NCBI GenBank assembly: GCA_945877575.1
Contig: CAMDUE010000005.1
Coordinates: 109,226-173,225 of the forward strand
Reading direction: 5' to 3'
DNA length: 64,000 bases
Origin: Chitinophaga pinensis
GTDB lineage: Bacteria; Bacteroidota; Bacteroidia; NS11-12g; UBA955
The notes under the pieces are model-generated. The model made no database searches. It was not told the DNA's origin and saw only the letters and a list, made by a program, of their open reading frames with translations. Of this stretch, positions 27,504-39,092 are shown piece by piece. The first letter of the stretch is position 1, and each line of letters begins with the position of its first letter. A program made the translations under genes and the position numbers.

Positions 27504-28540
27504 TTTAACATTGATTTTAGTACATGCTTCTGATGGAGTTCTTCGTTTGAGGTAGCCGTATAGTCAAATCCAGGATTCAAACTAAATCCGCCGTGTTCGC
27601 CAGCTTTATTTATGGCAATGAATCCTATTTGCACACTTTTGGGGTTAGTGGGGGTGATTTCCATGAGTCGTTGAACCGCCTTTTTACATGCATCGGTTGG
27701 GTGATACCCTTGGCGCATGAATTCTACCACAAGGAAACTTCCGCAGGTTCTAATCACCTCTTCACCATTACCAGAAGATGTGGCAGCGCCTATTTTATTG
27801 TCAACATATAAACCAGCGCCAATGATGGGTGAGTCGCCCACTCTTCCCCGCATCTTGAACGCCATTCCGCTCGTGGTGCAAGCGCCGCTGAGGTTTCCTT
27901 TAGAATCAATGGCCACCATTCCAATAGTGTCGTGATTAAACTCACCGTTTTCCAATTTTGCCGGTGGAACAGTGATTTTAGATTCTTCCGCCGGTTTATT
28001 GCTCTGTTCAATATTGATCACTGGCTGGTATTCACTTTTGATCAACCAATTATTGTAGGACTCCTGGGCGTTTTCGCTCAATTTATTGGGTAAAATCTCC
28101 ATTCCCTGCTCACGAGCAAATTGCTGTGCTCCTTGTCCTACAAGCATCACGTGAGGAGTCTTTTCCATGACCATTCTTGCCAAAGAAATGGGACTTTTTA
28201 GCCCTTCAACAAAGGCTACAGCGCCACATCTTCCCATGTGATCCATGATGCTGGCATCTAAAGTGACTATTCCTTCTCTGTCAGGATTAGCTCCCAATCC
28301 CACGCAGCAGTTGTTAACGTCATTTTCGCTTTGTTGAACGCCCAATTCAACGGCATCCAATGCTGAACCACCATTATTGAGGATACTCCAAGCAGCAGTA
28401 TTGGCTGCGACACCTTGATTGTGCCAGGTGCTGATGACCAAAGGTCTGATGGTCTTTTTGTTGGTTTCGGCTTTGCTATTGAAAATCAAAGTTCCAATGC
28501 CACCTAAACTCAGTGTTTTAAGGAGTGTTCTTCGGTTCAT
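27500..28540 (-). CDS. Glycosylasparaginase (N4-GlcNAc-asparaginase), Tat-type signal
   Basis: Ntn-hydrolase of 346 residues that cleaves the GlcNAc-Asn bond of glycopeptides. The autocatalytic site is HDTIGMVAID, with the new N-terminal Thr at 205, and the substrate loops SGACTTSGMAFKMRGRVGDSP and GNGEEVIRTCG are intact. The N-terminus MNRRTLLKTLSLGGIGTLIF is a twin-arginine-like signal, so it probably acts in the periplasm. It overlaps GH20 by 23 bp and cutC by 4 bp. The GH20 enzyme would trim the terminal GlcNAc and this enzyme would release Asn. Confidence 0.92.
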   Translation of the reverse strand: MNRRTLLKTLSLGGIGTLIFNSKAETNKKTIRPLVISTWHNQGVAANTAAWSILNNGGSALDAVELGVQQSENDVNNCCVGLGANPDREGIVTLDASIMDHMGRCGAVAFVEGLKSPISLARMVMEKTPHVMLVGQGAQQFAREQGMEILPNKLSENAQESYNNWLIKSEYQPVINIEQSNKPAEESKITVPPAKLENGEFNHDTIGMVAIDSKGNLSGACTTSGMAFKMRGRVGDSPIIGAGLYVDNKIGAATSSGNGEEVIRTCGSFLVVEFMRQGYHPTDACKKAVQRLMEITPTNPKSVQIGFIAINKAGEHGGFSLNPGFDYTATSNEELHQKHVLKSMLK

Positions 28541-30098
28541 GTTTTCTGTAATTCCACATGTTTCTTTCGAATATGGGTTCGTGTTGTTTTAATCGTGTTT
28601 CAAACTGGGTGAACGATGACTTTTTCTCTGGTTCAACCCACAATATTTCAGACAGCGCGCAAATTCTGGGTAATAGCATGTATAAAACCTGCTGTTCTGT
28701 GGGCATATATTCGGTCCATAAATTCGCTTGCGCCCCCAATATGTATTCGGCTTCTTGGGGACTCAATGAGCTCGGTACAGGCTGATAATTGAATACTTTT
28801 TCCAAAGGGGTGAATCCACCAATGGCTAAAGGTTCAATTTTATTGGTGTCTTGATAATGATCAAAGTAACAGTGACTTCCGGGAGTCATGATGGCATAGT
28901 GATTTTGTTTTGCTGCCGCAATTCCGCCTTCGGTTCCACGCCAACTCATCACTACCGCATTGGGTGAAAGTCCACCTTCCAAAATCTCATCCCAACCTAC
29001 TAAAGTTCTGCCCTTACTGCTTAAATAGGCGTCAATTTTTTGAACGAAATAACTTTGTAATTCATGTACATCATTGAGTTGATTCACTTGCTTGGTATTT
29101 TGGCATTTTTCACACTCTTTCCAACGCGTTTTTGGAACTTCATCACCCCCAATGTGTATCATTTTACTGGGGAAAAGTGCAATAACTTCATCAAGTATAT
29201 TTTGTAAAAACTCCAATGTGCTATCGTTAACGCAATAGACATCCTCAAAAACGCCCCACACACCGGGTACGGGTTGCACTTTTTGGGTACATGAAAACTG
29301 TGGATAGGCAGCCAACGCAGCTCTGGAATGTCCCGGCATTTCAATTTCTGGTATGACATTTATACCCCTATCGGTAGCGTATTGCACAATTTCTTTAATC
29401 TCTTCTTGTGTGTAATATCCTTCATGGGGAGTAGAATCCCCCAAATACGGATTGAAATTCTTGGCTACCATGGTTTCAGTCCTTTTGGAACCAATTTCGG
29501 TGAGCAATGGGTATTTCTTGATTTCAATTCTCCAACCTTGATCATCGGTCAAGTGCCAATGAAATTGATTGATTTTATACAACGCCAATATATCAATGTA
29601 GGTTTTGATGAATCTAACAGGGTAAAAATGCCTACTCACGTCTAAATGAGTGCCTCTATAGGTAAATTTAGGATAGTCATAGATCTTTACGTGAGGAATT
29701 GTTCCTTTTTCAAACCAATGCAAGTTGTGCCATTGTTTAAGCGTAGATATGCCCAACTTTAGTCCATTTTCCGATGGTGCACTAATGGTAATCTTCTTCC
29801 CAATTTCTAAGTTGTACGCTTCTATCGATTCACCAAGTACTCTGGGCCTCAGTTTCAGTTCAACTTCAATGGCATTGCGTTTTTCGCATGTTCCCCATGC
29901 GAGAAAGAAATAATCCCGGCCAATCCACGGAAATTTCGCTAAGGTATTTTTCTTGATTTCGAAATCATTGTACTCAACCGTTTTGCCAATTTGCTCAATG
30001 GAAACGGGCTGAGGAATGAGATTTTGCCCAAACAAATTAGGAAATTGGAAACTTAGAAACAGAGCCACTAAAACTGCGCGCCCCAAAATATTGTACAT
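28518..30098 (-). CDS. GH20 beta-N-acetylhexosaminidase
   Basis: Secreted hexosaminidase of 526 residues from ATG 30098 (a GTG at 30107 is the alternative). A signal peptide, MYNILGRAVLVALFLSFQF...FGQ, precedes a GH20b domain. The catalytic barrel shows FHWHLTDDQGWRIEIK, HIGGDEVPKTRW with the Asp-Glu pair near residue 319, and WDEILEGGLSPNAVVMSWRG. It removes terminal GlcNAc or GalNAc. It is the first gene of the run with glycosylasparaginase and cutC. Confidence 0.93.
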   Translation of the reverse strand: MYNILGRAVLVALFLSFQFPNLFGQNLIPQPVSIEQIGKTVEYNDFEIKKNTLAKFPWIGRDYFFLAWGTCEKRNAIEVELKLRPRVLGESIEAYNLEIGKKITISAPSENGLKLGISTLKQWHNLHWFEKGTIPHVKIYDYPKFTYRGTHLDVSRHFYPVRFIKTYIDILALYKINQFHWHLTDDQGWRIEIKKYPLLTEIGSKRTETMVAKNFNPYLGDSTPHEGYYTQEEIKEIVQYATDRGINVIPEIEMPGHSRAALAAYPQFSCTQKVQPVPGVWGVFEDVYCVNDSTLEFLQNILDEVIALFPSKMIHIGGDEVPKTRWKECEKCQNTKQVNQLNDVHELQSYFVQKIDAYLSSKGRTLVGWDEILEGGLSPNAVVMSWRGTEGGIAAAKQNHYAIMTPGSHCYFDHYQDTNKIEPLAIGGFTPLEKVFNYQPVPSSLSPQEAEYILGAQANLWTEYMPTEQQVLYMLLPRICALSEILWVEPEKKSSFTQFETRLKQHEPIFERNMWNYRKHEPKNTP

Positions 30099-30225
30099 CC
30101 GATACACAACGCAATTTAAGGAATTGTGCTGATTTACTTATCCCTACACAACGATTTTAAGGTTTCGGCTTAAAATCAAATTGTGTTTTACGATGGGCTC
30201 GTAAAATCAATTACTAAGACCGAGG

Positions 30226-30233
30226 TAGTTTCG
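30226..30233 (+). promoter_or_regulatory. -7-like box TAGTTTCG, 4 nt before ATG 30238
   Basis: One mismatch from TAnnTTTG. It ends exactly 4 nt before the start codon, as in several other genes of this window. No good -33 element is visible. Confidence 0.35.
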
Positions 30234-30237
30234 AAAT

Positions 30238-30981
30238 ATGAAAAAAATACTATTGCTTATCTGTTTAAAATTGAGCTTTAACGCGGCACACGCGCAAATA
30301 ACCCTTCATCCAACCATTGGCGGTAACATGCATGGATTGGTTATTTACCGTCCGGTGTTTTATTCCGAATATGATCCATTAGAAATTGAAGAATTTAAGT
30401 CTTACCGAAAATCGGCATCCTACATGAAGCCAGGTTTTCAAATTGGTTTATCTGCAGATATACCTTTGAGCGATCGATTTTCTTTTGAACCTGGATTGCG
30501 ATTCATCAAAAAAGGATACCTATATAAAGCAGCATGGAACATAGATGGATATCATCATAAAGAAGAGGATAAATTAAATATTAGATATTTAGAAATCCCA
30601 CTTATGTTCAATTTCAACACTGAAGTGGGCGACGGAATTTTGAGTGTCACGGCAGGACCAAGCTTTGGTTTACAAATGGGAGGAAGCTACCACATTAAAA
30701 TGGAATCAGATATTTATGGGAATTCAGACGAAGTAATTAAAAATGGCACGGGCGATGAAGAAATTCAGGATTATTATGACGCATTATTTAAAGGGAATGC
30801 AGATGATGGAGGATTGAAAAGATATGAAATCTCGGCTTATTTGGGCGTTCGCTATGAAATAAATCAAATAACCTTTGGTGTGACTTACGGTCAAGGATTA
30901 TCGAATTGGGTATACAATGATGAGGAAAACAATGAAAAGACCCAAGTTTTACAACTAAACGTAGGTTACAAATTTGAATTG

Positions 30982-30984
<3 letters not shown>
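30238..30984 (+). CDS. Outer-membrane beta-barrel protein (PorT-like)
   Basis: A 248-residue protein with a signal peptide (MKKILLLICLKLSFNAAHAQ) and alternating aromatic beta-strands ending in QLNVGYKFEL, as in outer-membrane barrels of the PorT/OmpA-like class. Segments FEPGLRFIKKGY, RYLEIPLMFNF and SVTAGPSFGLQMGG are typical. The stop codon lies at the very start of a heptamer array. Function unknown. Confidence 0.8.
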
Positions 30985-33419
<2,435 letters not shown>

Positions 33420-33483
33420 TTAGTTCTTTACAAATTTCATTTACGCCGTTTTACCGTTAGATAACATCAAATCTAAATGACTA

Positions 33484-33495
33484 TAACAATTGTTA
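33484..33495. promoter_or_regulatory. 12-bp palindrome TAACAATTGTTA upstream of the photolyase gene
   Basis: A perfect dyad that ends 10 bp before ATG 33506 in the 176-bp divergent gap between icd and the photolyase. It may be an operator. No regulator is encoded next to it. Confidence 0.25.
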
Positions 33496-33505
33496 ACAAT
33501 GGTAA

Positions 33506-34939
33506 ATGCCCAAAATGCTAAGTGATTGTCCCGTTGTACTGTGGTTTAAAAGAGATCTTCGACTCTTCGATCAGCCCATGATTGAATATGCAATTAAGCA
33601 AGGCAGACCAGTGATCTTTTTATACATCTTTGAGGATTCGGTTTTCACTTCAGAACATTACAGCCCTAGGCATCATCGGTTTGTATGGGAGTCCGTGGAA
33701 GAGTTGAGAAGAATGGCATATCTAAAAAACCATGTATACTATGCAGTTGAAGCAGAAGCAATAGATACCTTTATGGCACTCAAATCAATGGTTGGTAAAT
33801 TTGAGGTTGTAAGCGTTCAGGAAGTGGGGTTGGAAGTGACTTACAAAAGAGATCGCGAATTAAAGTTGTGGTTTCAAGCTCAAAACATCCCCTGGAAAGA
33901 AATCAGATATTCTGGAATTCGGCGTGGACTGCAAAGCCGGAAGGGGTTTAACGAGTTTTGGTATTCATACATGGAAGCTCAGCAGCATGATTCTGATTTA
34001 GAAAAAATCCAGAAGTATGAGAATCTTGAATGGTCAAATTGGGCAGCTCAAAATGAGTTAAAAGAGAAATCGGTGGTTGAGGGAATCATTCAAAAAGGTG
34101 GGTGCATTTGGGCCTGGAAATACTTGAACAGTTTCTTATCAGATAGAATATATAATTACGCCCGTTCCATTTCAAAACCCGAAGAATCAAGAACGGGATG
34201 TTCCAGAATAAGTCCTTATTTGGCTTGGGGAAACATCAGTTTAAGGCAAGTATATCAAGCGCAATATTGGGCTTCCAAGACGGCCAGAAATAAGCGAAAC
34301 TTCAGTCAATTTGCTTCCCGATTGAGGTGGCGTGAGCATTTTATGCAAAAGTTTGAAAGCGAATGTGAGATGGAGTTTGTTCCTGTTAACAGAGGATATT
34401 CAACGCTTGAATTTGAAGGAAACACAGATAATATCAAGCGTTGGCAAGATGGTCAAACAGGAATACCCTTGGTAGATGCTTGCATGAGAGCATTGAATCA
34501 CACCGGATACTTGAATTTCAGAATGAGGGCCATGTTGGTGAGCTTTATAACACATCATTTGAACGAAAGTTGGGAAGCGGCAGCCTCGCATTTGTCAAAG
34601 CAGTTCTTGGATTTTGAACCGGGAATTCACTTCCCTCAGATTCAAATGCAAGCGGGAATTACGGGTACAAACACCATTCGAATTTACAATCCCACCAAAC
34701 AGGCTCAGGAACATGACCCCAACGGCGATTTTATCAGAAAATGGGTTCCTGAATTGGCAGCGCTTGGCGCTCCTGAAATTTTTGAGCCATGGAAGTTGGA
34801 ACATCCACCGGAAAATTACCCTAAACCCTTGGTTGATTTGAAAGTGTCGCACAAGGCAGCACGCGAGCGTTTATGGGGATTGAAAGGCAACACCGAAGTC
34901 AGGGCAGATGCTCAGCGCATCTTGAAAATCCACACTTAA
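33506..34939 (+). CDS. DNA photolyase / cryptochrome-family flavoprotein
   Basis: A 477-residue FAD protein with an N-terminal photolyase alpha/beta domain ([15 protein letters not shown]) and a C-terminal FAD-binding domain ([43 protein letters not shown]). In the region that class I CPD photolyases fill with a D-x-D-x-A-x-N...WQW signature, this protein reads [16 protein letters not shown], followed by [21 protein letters not shown] remember this variant in other Bacteroidota photolyase-like proteins. Light-driven DNA repair is likely but the lesion is uncertain. The 3' end overlaps the convergent SGNH gene by 4 bp. Confidence 0.85.
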   Translation: MPKMLSDCPVVLWFKRDLRLFDQPMIEYAIKQGRPVIFLYIFEDSVFTSEHYSPRHHRFVWESVEELRRMAYLKNHVYYAVEAEAIDTFMALKSMVGKFEVVSVQEVGLEVTYKRDRELKLWFQAQNIPWKEIRYSGIRRGLQSRKGFNEFWYSYMEAQQHDSDLEKIQKYENLEWSNWAAQNELKEKSVVEGIIQKGGCIWAWKYLNSFLSDRIYNYARSISKPEESRTGCSRISPYLAWGNISLRQVYQAQYWASKTARNKRNFSQFASRLRWREHFMQKFESECEMEFVPVNRGYSTLEFEGNTDNIKRWQDGQTGIPLVDACMRALNHTGYLNFRMRAMLVSFITHHLNESWEAAASHLSKQFLDFEPGIHFPQIQMQAGITGTNTIRIYNPTKQAQEHDPNGDFIRKWVPELAALGAPEIFEPWKLEHPPENYPKPLVDLKVSHKAARERLWGLKGNTEVRADAQRILKIHT

Positions 34940-35970
34940 TTTTCAAAAAGAATGGGTTTGATTCGATTTTGATTGGAAATCAAATAGTACAAATTGGGCG
35001 ACAAAAGTTGTGTATTGATTTCTAAGTGGTTTCCGCGGTTTGTTATAATATTATGGTCGGAGAGTTTTACGCCATTAATGGTGTAAATACTCCAAGTTTC
35101 ATTGGGGGAGGTGGTGAGGTTAACTAAGTTTTGATTGGTCGATATTTTTTGAGCGGTACCTTGACTTTTCCAAGTGTGCTCAAGGAATTTGGAGCTCAAC
35201 TGGTGTTCATAGTTCCACAGTACTGCACTGTCTTGTGTTATGAAATTGGTAGTGTTTGCTATTTGTGCAATGGTTTGAGCGCTATAAGGCATCAAAGAAA
35301 AGTTGTTTTGGAGTTGTTTGTCAAATAGGGTTGCGTAAATGACCATGGCTGCGGTCAACGAACCTTCTGGTGACGGATGGCTGCCATCGGGCTCGTACAG
35401 GTTGATGCTCGTGCTATCTCTCAGGTCTCTCCATACAACTCCTACCGGCGCAACACGGCAAGAATTCTGTTGTGCCATAGAAATGTATCTTTCTCTGAGT
35501 AAATTGTTCATGCCCCCAAATGTGCAGACGGGAGGCCAGTTGGGGCAATTTTGGGCATCTCCATTTTGTCGACCCCAAGTCATGTAAAATGCAATTTTTG
35601 TCTTGGGATTGATTGCCCTGATGGAATCAACAATTTGTTTGGCAAATGGATAACAATCAGACTCTACTTGGCTCAATGGAAACGATGGAAGTTGACTTTG
35701 TTCTTGAAGAACTACAGCATCAAAGTTTCCTTCTCTCAATTGCATAAAAAAGTCTGGAGCTTGCGTGTGATTTTTGAATGTAAATCCACCAGGTGAACGA
35801 TCAGTTGATTCGAAGATATCGCCGTGTTTCATTGCGACTTCTCGGGTCAAATTTGCCAGGTTATGGAAACCTGTATAGCTATTTCCTACAAACAGAACTT
35901 TTTCAATTTTCTGCGCTGATGCGATACTGAAAATCCCTGCTAAAACAAATAATAAGATTGACTTTTTCAT
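34936..35970 (-). CDS. SGNH/GDSL-like hydrolase with T9SS-like tail
   Basis: A secreted protein of 344 residues starting at ATG 35970. The signal is [20 protein letters not shown]. The core has [14 protein letters not shown] (GNSYT in place of the GDS block), an [11 protein letters not shown] segment and [11 protein letters not shown], which carries the catalytic Asp-x-x-His pair. The C-terminal 70 residues ([11 protein letters not shown]..., ending RIKPILFEN) look like a T9SS sorting domain without the YPNP opening. Substrate could be an acyl or acetyl ester of a polysaccharide. Confidence 0.8.
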   Translation of the reverse strand: MKKSILLFVLAGIFSIASAQKIEKVLFVGNSYTGFHNLANLTREVAMKHGDIFESTDRSPGGFTFKNHTQAPDFFMQLREGNFDAVVLQEQSQLPSFPLSQVESDCYPFAKQIVDSIRAINPKTKIAFYMTWGRQNGDAQNCPNWPPVCTFGGMNNLLRERYISMAQQNSCRVAPVGVVWRDLRDSTSINLYEPDGSHPSPEGSLTAAMVIYATLFDKQLQNNFSLMPYSAQTIAQIANTTNFITQDSAVLWNYEHQLSSKFLEHTWKSQGTAQKISTNQNLVNLTTSPNETWSIYTINGVKLSDHNIITNRGNHLEINTQLLSPNLYYLISNQNRIKPILFEN

Positions 35971-35979
35971 TTTTTGTTG

Positions 35980-35987
35980 CAAAATTA
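35980..35987 (-). promoter_or_regulatory. -7 box TAATTTTG for the SGNH gene
   Basis: Perfect TAnnTTTG on the minus strand overlapping the stop codon of the upstream lipoprotein gene. ATG 35970 is 9 nt downstream, so the leader is very short. Confidence 0.5.
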
Positions 35988-36953
35988 GTTGATTTTCAAC
36001 TTCAATAATTGAGAACCGCCTTTGTCGTTGTCTACTAAGCCCAAAATTTCAAGGGAATTATTTGCATTAATTGCAACACTTTCCACTTTGAGATTTGGAA
36101 TTTCTAACAGTATCTTCATTTTTCCGAGGGATGGACCATCAATTTCGCCTATAAATGAGCCCAATATTTCGCCATCGCGGTAAGAGTTGTCGGTGATTTC
36201 TGCACTACTACAAAATAGAATTCGCTGATTGTTTACATCAAAATCGGCTCCAGAAAAGCCTGTCTTTTCGCCCTTGAATTTTGGGAGATTGAATTTTTTA
36301 TAAACCACCTTTTCAGCATACGGAAGAGATCCAATTTCTAAATACTTAAACCAATCTCGCGCCTGAATTTTAAAAATGTAAGAAGGTTTTCTATTGAACA
36401 GATACAGGTTTCCATCTCCATCGTGACATGCGCCTTCAATGTTCCAATCGTCTTCTTTGAGACCTGAAAGTTTTCTGAGAAACTGGTACAAGGGTCCCCA
36501 ATCAATCACCTCCATCTTTCCGTTCATGAAGTAAAGTCCGCTATCTCTATGAGGGATTTTCGATCCGCTCCCGAAGGCTAAAATATGCTCACCCCCTTGT
36601 GGGTCTTTCCAAAATGAAAGTGCTTCAATGTCGTGTTTCGTTTTTTTGTGCATGCGCAGTACATGCAATTCACCGTCGTGTAATTTCCCATGAAACGGAA
36701 GTCTCAGATATTTGATGGGTTCCATTTTTTGGGGATTATAAATCAGCATATCCGCGGCATCGTCGCCAATGATCCACCATTCGTTATTAACCAAACAACC
36801 AGCCGAGGCGGAGGGGTATTTTAGCTTGGTACCTGGTACCTGGTCGTTGGTACCTAGTACCTGGTCTTTGGTAGATGGTACCAGGTCTTTGGTACCGGGA
36901 CTTTGGCAGGCGGAAATGATGATAGTGGCAAATAGAAACAGTGGGCGAATCAT
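35985..36953 (-). CDS. Lipoprotein with repeat-encoded linker, beta-propeller-like
   Basis: A 322-residue protein from ATG 36953. The signal MIRPLFLFATIIISAC ends in a lipobox (ISAC), so it is a lipoprotein. Residues about 17-42 are encoded by a heptamer array and repeat as VPSTKDQ, VLGTNDQ, VPGTK. After the linker come segments such as GCLVNNEWWIIGDDAADM, EALSFWKDPQG and NIEGACHDGDGNLYLFNR, suggestive of a beta-propeller surface. The reading frame is open further upstream (to 37184) only because the neighbouring array has no stops; the signal peptide fixes the start. Function unknown. Confidence 0.75.
   Translation of the reverse strand: MIRPLFLFATIIISACQSPGTKDLVPSTKDQVLGTNDQVPGTKLKYPSASAGCLVNNEWWIIGDDAADMLIYNPQKMEPIKYLRLPFHGKLHDGELHVLRMHKKTKHDIEALSFWKDPQGGEHILAFGSGSKIPHRDSGLYFMNGKMEVIDWGPLYQFLRKLSGLKEDDWNIEGACHDGDGNLYLFNRKPSYIFKIQARDWFKYLEIGSLPYAEKVVYKKFNLPKFKGEKTGFSGADFDVNNQRILFCSSAEITDNSYRDGEILGSFIGEIDGPSLGKMKILLEIPNLKVESVAINANNSLEILGLVDNDKGGSQLLKLKIN
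36826..36909 (-). repeat. Heptanucleotide array D, translated in the lipoprotein linker
   Basis: Twelve 7-mers (plus-strand words TTGGTAC, CTGGTAC, CTGGTCT) immediately after the lipobox cysteine. In the coding frame they give the same V-P-x-T-x-D-x heptapeptides as array A, though the host gene is on the other strand. Confidence 0.93.
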
Positions 36954-36957
36954 GATG

Positions 36958-36965
36958 CGAAGATA
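36958..36965 (-). promoter_or_regulatory. -7-like box TATCTTCG, 4 nt before the lipoprotein ATG
   Basis: One mismatch from TAnnTTTG on the minus strand, ending exactly 4 nt before ATG 36953. The -33 position would fall inside array E. Confidence 0.35.
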
Positions 36966-36971
36966 GGTTTT

Positions 36972-37132
36972 TCGGGTTACGGGATTCGGGATTCGGGTGT
37001 CAGGATTCGGGTGTCGGGTATCAGGATTTGGGTTACGGACCAAGTACAAAGTACCCGATACCCGTAGCCCGGTGCCCGTAGCCCGGTGCCCGTAGCCCGG
37101 TGCCCGGTACCATGTACCATGTACCAAAGACC
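36972..37132 (+). repeat. Heptanucleotide array E (23 units) in a divergent promoter gap
   Basis: Units of TCGGGTT/TCGGGTG type pass in phase into AAGTACC, then alternating CGTAGCC and CGGTGCC, then ATGTACC. The array fills nearly the whole gap between the lipoprotein gene (minus) and the gene at 37176 (plus). Confidence 0.93.
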
Positions 37133-37142
37133 ATAATTCATT

Positions 37143-37150
37143 TACCTTTG
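37143..37150 (+). promoter_or_regulatory. -7 box TACCTTTG for the gene at 37176
   Basis: Perfect TAnnTTTG 10 bp after array E. The leader to ATG 37176 is 25 nt. The -33 region lies inside the last array units. Confidence 0.45.
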
Positions 37151-37175
37151 TCGTATAAATCGTATTAAGCCCCTC

Positions 37176-39092
37176 ATGAGACAATTTTTTGTGGTTTTGT
37201 TTTTCAGTACTTTGAGCTTGAACGCACAGAGGTGCGGGTATGATTATTTAGGGGCATTTGTGGTGAAAGTAGTGATGGGGAGCGATAGCGATAATATTGA
37301 GGGGCTGCAACTTCGATTGCACGATGAACGCAATCAGCCCATCAAGCAGCCTGAATTTTGGGCGAATTTTGATGGAAGAAAAACGGGTATTCCCGCATTG
37401 GATCAGTTTTATAAATTGCCAATAAATCAAAATTTATATGTGATTTTTTTTGACCTAAGAAAGGTAAATTCCCGCAATCGAGGTAAGGTATGGTGGGTGA
37501 ATATTTCGCCGCCTCCCAATTACCCAGGAGAATGGACAAAGCAGTTGCCAATCAAGGCGTCTGATGGTAACCATTTGTGCGGACACACAGGTCCGTTCAA
37601 AATAATTACCCTGAATTTGCTATACGATTATGAGCAATCTGACATGGGAGATGGATATGTGAGGCAGTTTCCGAAACAGGAACCTAAACCGGTTATAAGT
37701 CCCCCGAAAAAAGAAGAACCACCTGCGGTTAGGCCGGTCATTTGGAGTCAGAAATTGTACTTTGAGAAGCTCGAAAAGATGTTGAAGGTCAAAGGTGACT
37801 GCCAGCTCAGAGATAGCCTGATGATCGTGAACTATAGCAATGAGCGGGTCGAATTGCCGTACTTGAAGTTGCAAAAGACGCCGCAGGAGCAGATGCTGAA
37901 ATATCAAGGGGTGAGTATTCCGGAGTTTGTGGAAGCGAAAGATACCGCTTGGATTGTGTATGATTTGATACCATCGGGCAGGTATGAGTCGTCAGTGCTT
38001 GGGCTTCCTTACGAGGAAAAAAACTTGGAATTTGTGTTTGAATTTGAAGGACATCAAACCTTGTCGGCGAAGGCTGATTATGCCATGGTTGACGTGACCA
38101 ATCTCCAATCAAGCGAACCGGTCTATCGATTTAAACCCACGCCCATTGGGTGGTTTTGGGTGTTCAATATTCAAGAGAATAGGTTGAAGTCGTATGGGAA
38201 ATGTTTAGAGAAGAACGATACGTTGATACGAATTGGGGATTGGCATTTCAGTGAACCAAGGAATTTTATTCAATATTCTGTGGTTGTGCAATTAGCGGTG
38301 AGTTGCAAGGGACAGAATGTAGCGCCCTTTGCTTCTGTTTATCAAATGGTAGGGGGGAGAAAAGTGGCTTTAGATAAAAGATATTATGGCGAAAATATAA
38401 TGTTGTGGGTTTCACCTAAGATAGATACTTTGGTGGTTGAATGGGGTGAATACAGCAATCAATTGATGGGATTGGCCTTGTTTTCAACTCAGATGTTTTC
38501 GGTCGATTTGTTTAAAATGGAAGATAAGAAGTATTTCAAGAAGCAATATCCGCAGATGCAAACTTATCAACCGTACAAATTGATTGATACCGTGTTTTTA
38601 GTTAAATGGAACGACAGCAAGAAAGTTGAGCTGCAGAAATTGTATACTGATTTATGTAGAGGAGATTTGGGCATCGTGCTTTATCAATCTGATAGATACG
38701 ATGAGAATTTTTTGAGTTTGACATTTCCTCTGAATAAAAAGTATTTAGTTATTCAAGAACTTCGGAAGTGGCATTCTAAAGGTTGGATTGTTGAGGTTTA
38801 TCAAGGGTTGGAATTGAATAAAAATCAAGGCATTACCTATTTCTCGGGTGAGTTATATGTCAAGCCCAAGAGATGGGAATGGACACCCGAACTTCAGAAA
38901 TTGGTCAAGGATTTTAATATGAAGGAGCAACAACGATATGGAGATGGGACTTATGTATTGAAGTACAATGAATCGATTTTTGATGAATCGTTGTTTCTGA
39001 AAATGATAGAGTTTTCTGAGTTGCCGAATTGGCAACATGCAACACCTATGTTCTTCAATCCTATTCGGCAGACTTTAGAATACGCGAAGTGA
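37176..39092 (+). CDS. Exported hypothetical protein, 638 residues
   Basis: Signal peptide MRQFFVVLFFSTLSLNAQ is followed by RCGYDYLGAFVVKVVMG. The remainder is rich in beta-strand and aromatic residues, with a proline-rich linker (QEPKPVISPPKKEEPPAVRP) at about residue 170-190. I recognise no family and see no T9SS tail or catalytic motif. It is convergent with GH81 and overlaps it by 32 bp. Confidence 0.75.
   Translation: MRQFFVVLFFSTLSLNAQRCGYDYLGAFVVKVVMGSDSDNIEGLQLRLHDERNQPIKQPEFWANFDGRKTGIPALDQFYKLPINQNLYVIFFDLRKVNSRNRGKVWWVNISPPPNYPGEWTKQLPIKASDGNHLCGHTGPFKIITLNLLYDYEQSDMGDGYVRQFPKQEPKPVISPPKKEEPPAVRPVIWSQKLYFEKLEKMLKVKGDCQLRDSLMIVNYSNERVELPYLKLQKTPQEQMLKYQGVSIPEFVEAKDTAWIVYDLIPSGRYESSVLGLPYEEKNLEFVFEFEGHQTLSAKADYAMVDVTNLQSSEPVYRFKPTPIGWFWVFNIQENRLKSYGKCLEKNDTLIRIGDWHFSEPRNFIQYSVVVQLAVSCKGQNVAPFASVYQMVGGRKVALDKRYYGENIMLWVSPKIDTLVVEWGEYSNQLMGLALFSTQMFSVDLFKMEDKKYFKKQYPQMQTYQPYKLIDTVFLVKWNDSKKVELQKLYTDLCRGDLGIVLYQSDRYDENFLSLTFPLNKKYLVIQELRKWHSKGWIVEVYQGLELNKNQGITYFSGELYVKPKRWEWTPELQKLVKDFNMKEQQRYGDGTYVLKYNESIFDESLFLKMIEFSELPNWQHATPMFFNPIRQTLEYAK

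Noticed and set aside
36954..37184. N-terminal extension of the lipoprotein gene
   Set aside because: The extra 77 residues are array E in translation; the signal peptide and lipobox begin at ATG 36953 with a box 4 nt before it.
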